Shown here in pieces: positions 35,019-44,739 of a stretch of 63,686 nt of DNA. Location: positions 1 through 63,686 of the forward strand of contig CAYFQG010000006.1 in the NCBI GenBank assembly GCA_964345295.1, written 5' to 3'. Numbering within the stretch: position 1 is the stretch's first letter; the number at the start of each line of letters is the position of its first letter. The notes under the pieces were generated by a model, which saw nothing but the letters and a program-made list of their open reading frames with translations, was not told the origin of the DNA and searched no databases. The position numbers and the translations under genes are program-made. Source of the DNA: JASBZA01 sp964345295 (GTDB taxonomy: Bacteria; Bacillota; Clostridia; Saccharofermentanales; Fastidiosipilaceae).

Positions 35019-36224
35019 ATGACACGTTTGAATGAGAATTACCTTAAGGTAGAGAAGTCTTATCTATTTACGGATATAGAGCATAAAGTACGTGCCTTTT
35101 CCGAAGCCCATCCGGATGCCAAAATTATCCGTATGGGCATAGGGGATGTGACCAGGCCCTTGGCTCGCACCGTTGTAGACAGCCTAAAAGAAGCCTCTGA
35201 AGAACAGGCCCATGTTGAGACTTTCAGAGGATACGGGCCCGAGAAAGGCTATGGCTTTTTACGTGAGGCTATCGCCGAAAAAGTTTATCTAAACAGAGGT
35301 ATTAAGATTACGGCCGAAGATATTTTTATAAGTGATGGTGCCAAATCCGACATGGGGAACTTTCTCGATATCTTGGCAAAAGATTTAGATGTACTCATTG
35401 CCGATCCGGTCTATCCCGTATACATGGATACCAATATCATGGAGGGTAACCGAATTCATAAATTACCTTGCTTAGCCGAAAATGACTTTTTACCTCAAGT
35501 ACCCAAGGATCAGAAAGCTGACTTAATTTATATTTGCTCTCCTAATAATCCGACCGGTATGACTATGACCCGCGAAGCTTTAGAAGACTGGGTAAATTAC
35601 GCCCTGGAGCAAGATGCCATTATCTTATTTGATGCGGCTTATGAAGCCTTTATTCAAGACGATACCTTACCGCGTTCTATTTACGAAATTCCCGGAGCGG
35701 AAAAGGTCGCGGTGGAAGTGAGGTCTTTTTCTAAATTTGCCGGCTTTACCGGTCTTCGTTGCGGTTATACGGTTATCCCTTCCGGCTTAATGGTCCGATC
35801 CGAAGACGGCCAAAACTATCCTTTGGCAGACTTCTGGATGAGAAGGCAGACGACCAAATATAACGGCGTTCCCTATGTTGTCCAAAGAGCAGCCGAAGCG
35901 GCTTATACGGACGAAGGCTATGCCGCCTGCATGGAAAATATCCACTACTATCTGGACAATGCCAAGGCCTTAAAAGAAGCCCTGGAAGCTTTGGGGCTTA
36001 AGGTTTACGGTGCTGAGAATGCCCCCTACATTTGGGCGGAAACTCCGGCCGGTCAGACGTCTTGGGAATACTTCGATTTCTTATTAAATGAGGCCCATCT
36101 GGTGGTCACACCGGGCTCGGGATTCGGTGCTTGCGGTGAAGGATATATCCGTTTAAGTGCCTTCGCATCACATGAAGATACGAAAGAAGCAATTGCTCGT
36201 CTAAATGCCATTGTTAAGAATTGA
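35019..36224 (+). CDS. dapL: LL-diaminopimelate aminotransferase
   Basis: A PLP enzyme of 401 aa that converts tetrahydrodipicolinate directly to LL-diaminopimelate for lysine and peptidoglycan. NENYLKVEKSYLFTDIEHKV, MGIGDVTRPL and ETFRGYGPEKGYGFLREAI are DapL signatures, and the PLP lysine is in VRSFSKFAGFTGLRCGY. AGGAAGGAAAG precedes the ATG. The tRNA-Pro promoter begins inside its last codons. Confidence 0.95.
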   Translation: MTRLNENYLKVEKSYLFTDIEHKVRAFSEAHPDAKIIRMGIGDVTRPLARTVVDSLKEASEEQAHVETFRGYGPEKGYGFLREAIAEKVYLNRGIKITAEDIFISDGAKSDMGNFLDILAKDLDVLIADPVYPVYMDTNIMEGNRIHKLPCLAENDFLPQVPKDQKADLIYICSPNNPTGMTMTREALEDWVNYALEQDAIILFDAAYEAFIQDDTLPRSIYEIPGAEKVAVEVRSFSKFAGFTGLRCGYTVIPSGLMVRSEDGQNYPLADFWMRRQTTKYNGVPYVVQRAAEAAYTDEGYAACMENIHYYLDNAKALKEALEALGLKVYGAENAPYIWAETPAGQTSWEYFDFLLNEAHLVVTPGSGFGACGEGYIRLSAFASHEDTKEAIARLNAIVKN

Positions 36225-36248
36225 CAAGCAAAGAACTTATGCTAGAAT
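36221..36248 (+). promoter_or_regulatory. Promoter of tRNA-Pro
   Basis: A perfect TTGACA (36221-36226) overlaps the dapL stop codon. TAGAAT (36243-36248) lies 16 bp further on. The tRNA starts 22 bp later. Confidence 0.8.
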
Positions 36249-36269
36249 AGGAGAAGTCTTTCGGGACTT

Positions 36270-36345
36270 CGGGGTGTAGCTCAGGTGGTAGAGTGCTTGC
36301 TTGGGGTGCAAGAGGTCGCAAGTTCAAGTCTTGTCACTCCGACCA
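36270..36345 (+). tRNA. tRNA-Pro (GGG anticodon)
   Basis: The acceptor arms CGGGGTG and CACTCCG pair (one G-T), with an A discriminator and encoded CCA (36343-36345). The anticodon arm CTTGC-TTGGGGT-GCAAG gives GGG. The D-arm TAGCTCAGGTGGTAGAG and T-arm GTTCAAGTC are standard. Confidence 0.95.
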
Positions 36346-36350
36346 AAGAG

Positions 36351-36382
36351 GCCACTTTGCAGTATTGCAGGGTGGCTTTTTT
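36351..36382 (+). terminator. Terminator after tRNA-Pro
   Basis: GCCACTTTGCA pairs with TGCAGGGTGGC (two G-U pairs) around loop GTAT, followed by six T. Confidence 0.88.
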
Positions 36383-36431
36383 ATTCGAATTTTATGGTAT
36401 TTCATCTATTAGATATATGAAGGAGTAGGCT

Positions 36432-37178
36432 TTGGAGAAAAAAAAATTAGCCGTAATAGGCGGTGCTTCGGGAGACATCGGTTCGGCCATTGCCATGAAG
36501 CTGGGGCAAGAGGGCTATGATCTCTTTTTGCACTATTATAATAATCAAGATGCACTTCTGACCTTGGAAGAGGACTTTAAAGATTCATCCATTGAACGCA
36601 TGACCTACCGGGCTGACTTAAGAAAGGCCGACGAAGTCCAATCTATGGCCGACCGGGTATTCGAAGCCTTTCCCCAACACGAAATATATCTGGTAAATTG
36701 CCAAGGCCGAGCCTCTTTTCAACTTTGTCAGCTCATGTCTAATACCGAATGGGATGAAATTATGGCTATAAATCTCAGTTCCTTTTTCTACATGACCAGA
36801 GCTTTTTTAAAAGGCTTTTTAGCTCAAAAATCCGGTGCCATTGTCAATATTTCTTCCATGTGGGGCATTTCCGGCTCTTGTATGGAATCGGCATATTCCG
36901 CTGCCAAAGGCGGCGTCATCGCCTTTACCAAGGCTATGGCTAAAGAATTGGGCCCTTCCGGTATAAGAGTAAACTGTGTTGCCCCCGGTTTAATCCAATC
37001 CAAGATGAACGACCAGTTGACAGCAGAAGACTTGGCCCAATTAGAAGACCATACAGCCTTAGAACGTATAGGCAAACCCGAAGAAGTAGCCGACCTGGTC
37101 CATTTCCTTTTAAGCGATCAAAGCTCCTATATGACCGGACAATGCGTCGTTATGGACGGAGGCTTTTTGTTACAATAG
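36432..37178 (+). CDS. Short-chain dehydrogenase/reductase, YmfI/FabG-like
   Basis: A 248-aa NAD(P)-dependent oxidoreductase. The cofactor loop is GGASGDIGSAIA; the catalytic set is Ser in NISSMWG and YSAAKGG (Tyr-x3-Lys); it ends MTGQCVVMDGGFLL. The N-terminal LHYYNNQDALLTLEEDF resembles YmfI, the EF-P 5-aminopentanone reductase of Firmicutes, but FabG-like enzymes cannot be excluded. The start is a TTG at 36432 with AGGAG upstream. Confidence 0.75.
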   Translation: MEKKKLAVIGGASGDIGSAIAMKLGQEGYDLFLHYYNNQDALLTLEEDFKDSSIERMTYRADLRKADEVQSMADRVFEAFPQHEIYLVNCQGRASFQLCQLMSNTEWDEIMAINLSSFFYMTRAFLKGFLAQKSGAIVNISSMWGISGSCMESAYSAAKGGVIAFTKAMAKELGPSGIRVNCVAPGLIQSKMNDQLTAEDLAQLEDHTALERIGKPEEVADLVHFLLSDQSSYMTGQCVVMDGGFLLQ

Positions 37179-37223
37179 GCTCTCGAAGACATTTGGACTT
37201 CGGCATAACTAGGAGGAAAATTT

Positions 37224-38591
37224 ATGGCTCTAATGCAAGACGTCATGCAAGCCTTACGTATCAAGCCCGAAACCATCCCGGCTAATTGGGAAACCTACTT
37301 TATTGCGGCCTTGGATAAGTATGCCAAGAAGGCTCGCAACAGGGAGCGTTACCAGTCGACCTGGTACAGGGAAAATGCAACCTGGCTTTCTTTGGGCCAA
37401 GAACCCTTGGAAGCCTTGACCGATGCGGCGGATACCATAGGCCAAAATTTAGACTTATACAGATGGTCGTCTTTCGTACGCTACTTAATTGCGGACACGC
37501 TTATCATCAAGAATGACGAAACCTGGCTGGACCGCTTAATTCCGCATGACTTTTTGACCGTACAGGCCGATTTATTCCTGCCTGTGACCTTGATTGCTCA
37601 TTTGGATCATCCCATCGAGATTTACTTGGAAAAAGGCGTATCCAATGCACAGGTAAAACGCAATTTCTATTTGATTGATAAGCTTTTAGAAACTTATAAG
37701 GCCAGAGCGGGCTATTACGGTATAAGATCCGGACTCTTCATTGACCGCCTGTTTCGCTCCGGTTTATATGTTTTTTCCGGCATCGGTTATGAATATAAAA
37801 CCATTAACCTGCCCGGTAAAATTTATCGTAATGTAAAATCCGGTGAGGTCCTGATGGTAGCCGACCCGGGCCAACTTTTTGACGCAAAGGGTTATAGACT
37901 TAGTAGAGAAGAAGAAGAGAAGCTTCTTAAGGCCAATGAGAAGAGCAAAGTTTTAGTCGATGAAAAGACTATAGAAGACAATGCGGATTCTAACAGCGAC
38001 CTGGTTCGAATCAGTCAGAAATTTCCCGAAGGCATCTGGGATTCTAAGTTTTATCACACCGAATCCGGCGGCTTTGTTGCTAATAACTTTGACAAAAACG
38101 GCAGCCTGCAGTCCATGGTGCGTATCTTTGATCGAGGTCAATGGGAAGAATTGATCACAGATGAGACCCCCATCTTAGAAGTTTATATAGCCGATGAGGA
38201 ATCCTTCAGTTTGGAGACCTTCCGCCAAAGCTTAAAGGAAGCTTTAGACTTCTTAGAAAAGCAGGGCAAAAGTGTCCATGCAATTTTCCTTTCATCCTTT
38301 CTTTTGGATCCTTCTTATTTGGCCAAATTAGAGGACGACGATGACCTGAATATCTTGGCTGACCGCCTGAGACGCTTCTCGGTCCCTTATGACCGGACAC
38401 AGGTCTTAGAGAAACTTTTCCCCGGTCAAGACCTTGATACCAATCCTCTGAACTGGGAGACCAGGACACCTGTCCAGGAAAATGTCCGCCAACTGCTTAT
38501 GGAGGACCTAGGCCCCAGAACTTTTGCCTCCTACCTTCTGGAAGAAGATTGGGCTCCGTTGATTGAAGAAGACGAAGATGAAGAAGCATAA
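37224..38591 (+). CDS. Unrecognised protein, weakly like acyltransferase (GNAT_C-type) proteins
   Basis: 455 aa, soluble, very acidic at the end (EEDEDEEA). The middle GYYGIRSGLFIDRLFRSG and the later LEVYIADEESFSLETF, then FLSSFLLDPSYLAKL and LNILADRLRRFSV recall the clostridial acyltransferase-domain family (a C-terminal GNAT-like fold), in which a conserved serine/tryptophan LL-D-P segment occurs. The expected Trp is absent, and an extra charged stretch (about 230-280) is present. Substrate and activity are unknown. AGGAGG precedes the ATG. Confidence 0.45.
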   Translation: MALMQDVMQALRIKPETIPANWETYFIAALDKYAKKARNRERYQSTWYRENATWLSLGQEPLEALTDAADTIGQNLDLYRWSSFVRYLIADTLIIKNDETWLDRLIPHDFLTVQADLFLPVTLIAHLDHPIEIYLEKGVSNAQVKRNFYLIDKLLETYKARAGYYGIRSGLFIDRLFRSGLYVFSGIGYEYKTINLPGKIYRNVKSGEVLMVADPGQLFDAKGYRLSREEEEKLLKANEKSKVLVDEKTIEDNADSNSDLVRISQKFPEGIWDSKFYHTESGGFVANNFDKNGSLQSMVRIFDRGQWEELITDETPILEVYIADEESFSLETFRQSLKEALDFLEKQGKSVHAIFLSSFLLDPSYLAKLEDDDDLNILADRLRRFSVPYDRTQVLEKLFPGQDLDTNPLNWETRTPVQENVRQLLMEDLGPRTFASYLLEEDWAPLIEEDEDEEA

Positions 38592-38631
38592 ATCAATATT
38601 TATATAAGATAGAAAATAAAAGGAGACGACA

Positions 38632-40101
38632 TTGACCACAAAATATATTAGTCAGGCCGAGGAAGCCAGACAGAGAGACTTTATTGACACCAACCAAAGC
38701 CTGCTTAAGGGACGCACCCATTACTATATTCAGACTTTTGGTTGCCAGTTAAACGATAATGATTCGGAGAAATTAGCTGGCCTTTTAGAGGCTATGGGTT
38801 TAAAAAAGGCCAATCAACCGGAAGAAGCCCAAGTTATTCTCTTAAATACTTGTGCTATAAGAGAGAATGCCGTCGGTCGGCTTTTCGGTAATCTGGGAAA
38901 TCTAAAGAGTTACAGAGAAGGGCAGGCAGATGTTATTTTGGGCGTCTGCGGTTGTATGATGACGCAGATTCAAAATGTCGACCGGATTAAGCAATCCTAC
39001 CCTTATGTTGACCTGGTTTTCGGTCCTCAGGACATCTATCGCTTCCCCGAACTTTTAAACCGTGTTCTTCTGGGAAGTAAAAGGGTCTATGATGTAGGTG
39101 GGTTCGATACGGTAGCGGAAAATCTTCCTATCTCCCGGGAAAGAAAGTTCAGAGCCCTGGTTACCATTATGTACGGCTGCAATAATTTCTGCTCTTACTG
39201 CGTGGTGCCTTACGCCAGAGGCCGCGAGCGTTCCCGCCCGCAGGAGAAGATTTTAGAAGAACTTCGAGCTTTGGCCAAAGAAGGCTATAGAGAAATTATG
39301 CTCCTGGGCCAAAACGTCAATTCCTACGGCAAGGATTTAGAAGCCGGCCCTAACCAGGGAGACTTCACCGAACTCTTGACTCAGGCAGCTCAAATTGAAG
39401 GTCTGGAACGGATTCGTTTTATGTCTTCGCATCCCAAGGATATTTCGACCGAACTTATTGATACCATAGCCAGATTTCCCAATATCGAGCGCCATATCCA
39501 CCTGGCTTTGCAGTCCGGCAGTAACCCGGTCCTAAAAGCCATGAACCGTAAATATACGGCTGAGGAATTCATGGATATCGTGCGATACGCCAGAGAAAAG
39601 GTTCCCGGTATTTCTATTACCACGGATATCATCGTGGGCTATCCCGGTGAAACCGAAGAGGACTTCCAAGAAACCTTAAAGATTGTAGAAGAGGCTGCCT
39701 TTGACCAGGCCTTCACCTTCCAATTCTCACCCAGACCCGGAACCAAGGCCTACGGTTTAGAGGAAATTCCGGCGGAAGTCATGACCGACCGTTTTGACCG
39801 TCTGGTCGCCCTGCAAAATGCCAATACTCTGAAATCTCATGAAGCGCTGGTGGGAGAAAGTGTCGAGGTTCTTATTGAAGGCCTGTCCGACCATACCCAA
39901 GATCACTTCACCGGTAGAGATTCGGCCAACCACCTTATTAATTTCACTATTGGTGAGGATACCTTAGAGAGTTTAGGTCTGGGCCAGGCCGACTGGGCTC
40001 AGAGAGGGGCCGATTTGGAAGGCAAAATGTGCCGGGTCCTTATAAAAGATGCCAAGACGTTCTCTTTGGAAGGCGTCCTTGTAGAAGGTAAGGTATATTA
40101 A
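38632..40101 (+). CDS. miaB: tRNA-2-methylthio-N6-dimethylallyladenosine synthase
   Basis: A radical-SAM enzyme of 489 aa that adds the methylthio group to i6A37 of tRNA, acting after MiaA. The N-terminal cluster domain has QTFGCQLNDNDSEK and NTCAIRENA, with a third Cys in VCGCM. The radical-SAM motif is YGCNNFCSYCVVPYARGRER. A TRAM domain lies at the end. The start is a TTG at 38632 with AGGAGACG upstream. Its stop shares one base with the mutS ATG. Confidence 0.95.
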   Translation: MTTKYISQAEEARQRDFIDTNQSLLKGRTHYYIQTFGCQLNDNDSEKLAGLLEAMGLKKANQPEEAQVILLNTCAIRENAVGRLFGNLGNLKSYREGQADVILGVCGCMMTQIQNVDRIKQSYPYVDLVFGPQDIYRFPELLNRVLLGSKRVYDVGGFDTVAENLPISRERKFRALVTIMYGCNNFCSYCVVPYARGRERSRPQEKILEELRALAKEGYREIMLLGQNVNSYGKDLEAGPNQGDFTELLTQAAQIEGLERIRFMSSHPKDISTELIDTIARFPNIERHIHLALQSGSNPVLKAMNRKYTAEEFMDIVRYAREKVPGISITTDIIVGYPGETEEDFQETLKIVEEAAFDQAFTFQFSPRPGTKAYGLEEIPAEVMTDRFDRLVALQNANTLKSHEALVGESVEVLIEGLSDHTQDHFTGRDSANHLINFTIGEDTLESLGLGQADWAQRGADLEGKMCRVLIKDAKTFSLEGVLVEGKVY

Positions 40102-42788
40102 TGCTTCGTTTGGCCGATATTGAAGCTTCTGATCTAAGTCCTATGATGCAGCAGTACGTCCGGGAAAAGCACAAGAGACCGGACTGTATCCTCTTGTTTC
40201 GTTTAGGAGACTTTTACGAGACATTCTTTGACGACGCCGTTTTGGTCAGTCAAGAGCTGGAGCTGACTTTGACTTCCCGCGATTGCGGTTTGGAAGAGAG
40301 GGCGCCCATGGCCGGGGTGCCTTACCATGCGGCCGATAATTATATCGAAAAGCTTATTGATAAGGGCTACAAGATTGCCATCTGTGAACAGATGGAAGAT
40401 CCGGCCTTGGCCAAAGGCTTGGTTAAACGCGAAGTGGTCCAGGTTATAACCCCCGGTACCACCACAGCGTCTAAGGCCTTGGAAGACAAGTCCAACCACT
40501 ACCTGGCTTCGGTTTTCCAGTTGGGAACCACCTTCGGCTTGGCAGCATTGGATTTGTCAACCGGGGACTTTTCAGCTACTCAGTTGATTTCCGGCCTAAG
40601 TGTCATTCATCTTTACGATGAAATTTATCGCTTGGGTCCGGCGGAGATTTTATGTAATCCGGCTTTCCGGGATTCTGCTTTGGCCCAAAAACTGGTCCGT
40701 GAAAACTTTTTCTTAACGTCCATAGACGACCACTGCTTTGATCCTAAAGCCTACACAAACTTCTATGAGGAAAGTCCCTTGAATCAGGACTTACTCCGCA
40801 TGGCGGCTTCAGGCCTCTTATATTATGTGGAAGACACGCAAAAGCAGCTCCCGTCCCACATAAAGCCTCTGGAAATCTACCAAATCGATCAGTTTATGAA
40901 ATTAGGTGCCGGAGCCAGGACTAATCTGGAGCTAAGCCGGAGCCTTAGAACCTTAAAGAAAAAAGCCTCCTTACTCTGGGTCCTAGACCAATGCAAGACC
41001 GCTATGGGGTCTCGCATGCTTAAGCGCTGGTTAGAACAACCCTTGCTTCATCCGGCTGAAATTAATTACCGCCTGGATGCCGTCGAAGACCTGAAAGAAT
41101 CCTTCATCCTCCGCCAGGAGCTTCGAGACATGCTCCAGGGTATGAACGATATGGAAAGGCTCTTATCGAAACTCAGCATGGGCCATATGAACGCCAGAGA
41201 ACTGGATGCCCTTTGCAGGTCATTAGAAAAAATCCCGCCTGTCAAGGAAAATCTTCAACGGGCCAAAAGTACGGTAGTCCGTAAGCTGGGCCAAAGCCTG
41301 GAAAATCTGACAGACTTGGTGGACACCCTCCGCCTAGGCTTGGCCGATGACCTCCCCATCCTGATCCAGGACGGCGGTGTGATTCGAGACGGTTTTGACG
41401 AGCAAGTTGACCACTATCGAGAGATTAAGAATAAAGGGGCTTCTTGGATTGTCGATTTAGAGCAAAGAGAGAAGGATAAGACCGGTATCAAAAACCTCAA
41501 GGTCGGTTATAACAAAGTTTTCGGTTACTACATTGATGTCACCAAATCTAACCTTCACCTGGTTCCTGATCACTATCAACGCAAGCAAACCTTGGCTAAT
41601 TCCGAGCGTTATATTTTACCGGAGTTGAAAGAAATGGAAGACCAGATGCTCCATGCTGAGCAAAGGCTTCTGGACCGGGAATATGAGGTCTTTGTCGAAC
41701 TTCGTAATTTGGCCAAAGCCCACGAAGCTCAAATTGCCCATAACGCCGAGGCTATAGCCAGCCTGGATGCCTGGCTCAGCTTGGCTGAGATTGCGGATCG
41801 ATATAACTATGTGAGACCGGAAATCAGTCTGGACCCTATCTTGGATATTGAAGGTGGACGTCACCCGGTTGTAGAGAGGATGCTAGACCGAGGAGCTTTT
41901 GTTTCCAACGACGCCTATTTAGACCGCGATGATACCCGACTGATTCTTTTAACAGGCCCCAACATGTCCGGTAAGTCTACTTATATGCGCCAGATTGCCC
42001 TTATTGTTATCCTGGCCCAAATGGGTTCCTTTGTTCCGGCCGAGCGGGCTACTATCGGAATCGTCGATCAGATTTTTACTAGAATCGGAGCATCGGATGA
42101 CTTAGCATCCGGCCAGTCGACTTTCATGGTTGAGATGAATGAAGTCGCCTATATTCTGGAAAATGCCTCAGCCAGAAGTCTTCTGATTCTGGACGAAATC
42201 GGTCGCGGTACGTCCACCTATGACGGTCTGGCCATAGCCTGGGCGGTTGTTGAACATGTCGCCAATAAGAACATCCTGGGTGCCAGGACGCTTTTTGCCA
42301 CCCATTACCACGAGTTAACCGAGCTGGAAGGTAATGTAGCCGGGGTAAAAAACTTCCATGTAGCGGTGAGAAGAGAGCCTAGCTCAGTAAGTACAGCTAA
42401 GTCCGAAGGGCCTCAAGAACAAGAAATTGAGTTCTTACATAAAATCCAGCCGGGGCCGGCCGACGAATCTTACGGCGTTGAGGTAGCCAAATTAGCCGGT
42501 GTAGACCAGGCCGTAGTAAACAGGGCTCGTTTGATTTTACATAATTTAGAAAATGAAGGCCAAAGCCAGGCCAGGCGACAAAGAAAAAAAGATATTCAGG
42601 TTATGGAAGGTCAGATGGATCTTTTCTCGTCCTCTTTGGCCCTCCGCCAAAACGATGAAGTCATGGACCGTCTGGTAAACTTAGACGTACAAAACATGAC
42701 GCCCATGGAAGCTTTGCAAGAACTTTTCGACTTGTCCAAAGAAGCCAAAAAACTTAAACGGTACCAAGGAGAGAACGAAAACTTCTAA
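40101..42788 (+). CDS. mutS: DNA mismatch repair protein MutS
   Basis: 895 aa. The mismatch-binding phenylalanine lies in the LFRLGDFYETFFDDA segment. Walker A is GPNMSGKSTYMRQ and Walker B LLILDEIGRGTSTYDGLA. After FHVAV there is an extra polar stretch (about residues 757-774, RREPSSVSTAKSEGPQEQE) that most MutS lack, before FLHKIQPGPADESYG. It overlaps miaB by one base and precedes mutL by 22 bp. Confidence 0.96.
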   Translation: MLRLADIEASDLSPMMQQYVREKHKRPDCILLFRLGDFYETFFDDAVLVSQELELTLTSRDCGLEERAPMAGVPYHAADNYIEKLIDKGYKIAICEQMEDPALAKGLVKREVVQVITPGTTTASKALEDKSNHYLASVFQLGTTFGLAALDLSTGDFSATQLISGLSVIHLYDEIYRLGPAEILCNPAFRDSALAQKLVRENFFLTSIDDHCFDPKAYTNFYEESPLNQDLLRMAASGLLYYVEDTQKQLPSHIKPLEIYQIDQFMKLGAGARTNLELSRSLRTLKKKASLLWVLDQCKTAMGSRMLKRWLEQPLLHPAEINYRLDAVEDLKESFILRQELRDMLQGMNDMERLLSKLSMGHMNARELDALCRSLEKIPPVKENLQRAKSTVVRKLGQSLENLTDLVDTLRLGLADDLPILIQDGGVIRDGFDEQVDHYREIKNKGASWIVDLEQREKDKTGIKNLKVGYNKVFGYYIDVTKSNLHLVPDHYQRKQTLANSERYILPELKEMEDQMLHAEQRLLDREYEVFVELRNLAKAHEAQIAHNAEAIASLDAWLSLAEIADRYNYVRPEISLDPILDIEGGRHPVVERMLDRGAFVSNDAYLDRDDTRLILLTGPNMSGKSTYMRQIALIVILAQMGSFVPAERATIGIVDQIFTRIGASDDLASGQSTFMVEMNEVAYILENASARSLLILDEIGRGTSTYDGLAIAWAVVEHVANKNILGARTLFATHYHELTELEGNVAGVKNFHVAVRREPSSVSTAKSEGPQEQEIEFLHKIQPGPADESYGVEVAKLAGVDQAVVNRARLILHNLENEGQSQARRQRKKDIQVMEGQMDLFSSSLALRQNDEVMDRLVNLDVQNMTPMEALQELFDLSKEAKKLKRYQGENENF

Positions 42789-42810
42789 AAGATAAAGAAC
42801 AGGAGGAGCT

Positions 42811-44739
42811 ATGGCTCTTATAAAAATATTAGACAGTCAGACAGCTCAAAGCATAGCCGCAGGCGAAGTGGTCGAGCGCCCCGCTTCGGTCGTCAAAGAG
42901 CTTTGCGAAAATGCACTGGATGCCGGAGCCGACCGGATTAGTATATCCATTGAACAAGGCGGCATCAAATTAGTCCGTGTGAGCGATAACGGCTCGGGTA
43001 TGAGCACCGAAGACGCCCTCCTGGCTTTTAAAGACCATGCCACCAGCAAAATCACCGGTATCACCGATTTAGATACCATTCAAACTCTGGGCTTCAGAGG
43101 AGAAGCCTTACCTACCATAGCCGCCGTGTCTCGAGTCATGTTAGAGACCGGCCGTCCCGAAGACCCTAAGGGGACCAGACTTTGCCTTGATGCCGGCACA
43201 CTAGTAAGCCAGGACAATATCCCCCTTAATCCCGGTACAAAAATTGAGGTAAGAGACCTTTTTTATAATACGCCGGCCCGCTATAAGTTTTTGAAGCAGG
43301 ACCGGACCGAAGCCTCCCGGGTGACCGAGGTCGTTCGTGATTTGGCCTTAAGTAGGCCCGACGTCTCTTTTTATTTGGAAAGTCAGGGCAAAGAAATCTT
43401 ACACACCCCCGGAGACAATCGCCTCTTAAGCGCTATCTATGCAGTTTTAGGTCAAGATATGGCCAAAGGCATGGTCCCTTTAATTGAATGCGGTAAGACC
43501 TCTATGGTGCATTGCACCGGCTATATTTCCTTACCGTCCGAGTCTAAAAAATCCAGAACCTGGCAACTTTTCTATGTGAATGGAAGACCCATCCAATCTC
43601 CCGTCCTAACCAGGGCATTAGAAGACGCTTATAAGTCAACACTCATGCAGGGCCGTTTTCCTGCCTGTGTCCTGATGTTGACCTTGCCCGGTAACCTGGT
43701 CGACGTCAATGTCCATCCCAGGAAGTTGGAAGTAAGGTTTTGGAATGACGGAGAAATTTATAAGCAGGTTTACGGCCAGGTGCAAAATGCACTTTTCACC
43801 GCCTTGCACCATGAAAATCCCGAACCGGCTGCGGTCGAAGAGCCGGACCGGACTCTACCCAAAAGCACGGACTCACCGGAGTTTTTATCTTCTACAGAGT
43901 CTTCCACCATGCCACAAAATGGCCCGGACACTGTGGCGTCTAGACCCTCTACAAGCTATTTAGACTTTAATTTAGACGGCTATACTAAACTATCCCAAAC
44001 GAAGCTGAATGAGCCTCTAAAGCCCTATGAAAAGGCTTCTGACACGTCTCACAAAGAAGATTTACCTACTCAGAGTGCTATAGCTCCGGCTGAGCAAATG
44101 AGTTTTCTTCCGCCTGAAGACGAGACCTTAGACATGCGCCTTCGTGTCTTAAAAGAAGGCCGCTATGCCGGTGAACTTTTCAGGACTTATCTGATTTTTG
44201 AATACCGCGACCACTTTATCTTGCTAGACCAGCATGCCGCTCATGAAAAGATTTTATTCGAAAGGGCTGTTTCGTCTTATACGGAAAATCAGGTCATGAC
44301 ATCGCAAAGCCTGCTTCAGGCCCAGCCCATGCAGTTGGCCGCTCAAGATATCTTTATCTTGGAAGACAATGAAGATTTTATTAAAGCCTACGGTTTCGAC
44401 TATTCTTTTATTGGCCCTAAAGATATCCTGATTCGAAAAATTCCCATAGGTCATGAGGTGTTAGATCCGGCTTTGGCCCTCAGATTTCTGTTGGATGAGA
44501 TTCATGAGAAGGGGGTAGAAGGGGTAAAAGGAGAAACCGACCTGATCTACCACATGTTAGCCACCAGTTCTTGCAAGGCGGCCGTTAAGGCCCATGACGC
44601 CTTACACCCGTCCGAAGTAGATATACTACGTAAAGACCTTCTCACTTTGGATAATCCTTTCCACTGCCCGCACGGAAGACCAATCTTTTATATAGGGCAG
44701 ACCAGGGATTTGGAAAAACTATTTAAGAGGATTGTCTGA
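42811..44739 (+). CDS. mutL: DNA mismatch repair protein MutL, endonuclease type
   Basis: 642 aa. The GHKL ATPase domain shows IAAGEVVERPASVVKELCEN, DNGSGM and TLGFRGEAL. A low-complexity linker spans about residues 340-440. The C-terminal domain has the metal-dependent nicking motif DQHAAHEKILFE (about residue 475), plus SSCKAAVKAHD and CPHGRP. The motif means MutL itself nicks DNA, as expected in bacteria without MutH. AGGAGG precedes the ATG; the stop overlaps the miaA ATG. Confidence 0.96.
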   Translation: MALIKILDSQTAQSIAAGEVVERPASVVKELCENALDAGADRISISIEQGGIKLVRVSDNGSGMSTEDALLAFKDHATSKITGITDLDTIQTLGFRGEALPTIAAVSRVMLETGRPEDPKGTRLCLDAGTLVSQDNIPLNPGTKIEVRDLFYNTPARYKFLKQDRTEASRVTEVVRDLALSRPDVSFYLESQGKEILHTPGDNRLLSAIYAVLGQDMAKGMVPLIECGKTSMVHCTGYISLPSESKKSRTWQLFYVNGRPIQSPVLTRALEDAYKSTLMQGRFPACVLMLTLPGNLVDVNVHPRKLEVRFWNDGEIYKQVYGQVQNALFTALHHENPEPAAVEEPDRTLPKSTDSPEFLSSTESSTMPQNGPDTVASRPSTSYLDFNLDGYTKLSQTKLNEPLKPYEKASDTSHKEDLPTQSAIAPAEQMSFLPPEDETLDMRLRVLKEGRYAGELFRTYLIFEYRDHFILLDQHAAHEKILFERAVSSYTENQVMTSQSLLQAQPMQLAAQDIFILEDNEDFIKAYGFDYSFIGPKDILIRKIPIGHEVLDPALALRFLLDEIHEKGVEGVKGETDLIYHMLATSSCKAAVKAHDALHPSEVDILRKDLLTLDNPFHCPHGRPIFYIGQTRDLEKLFKRIV

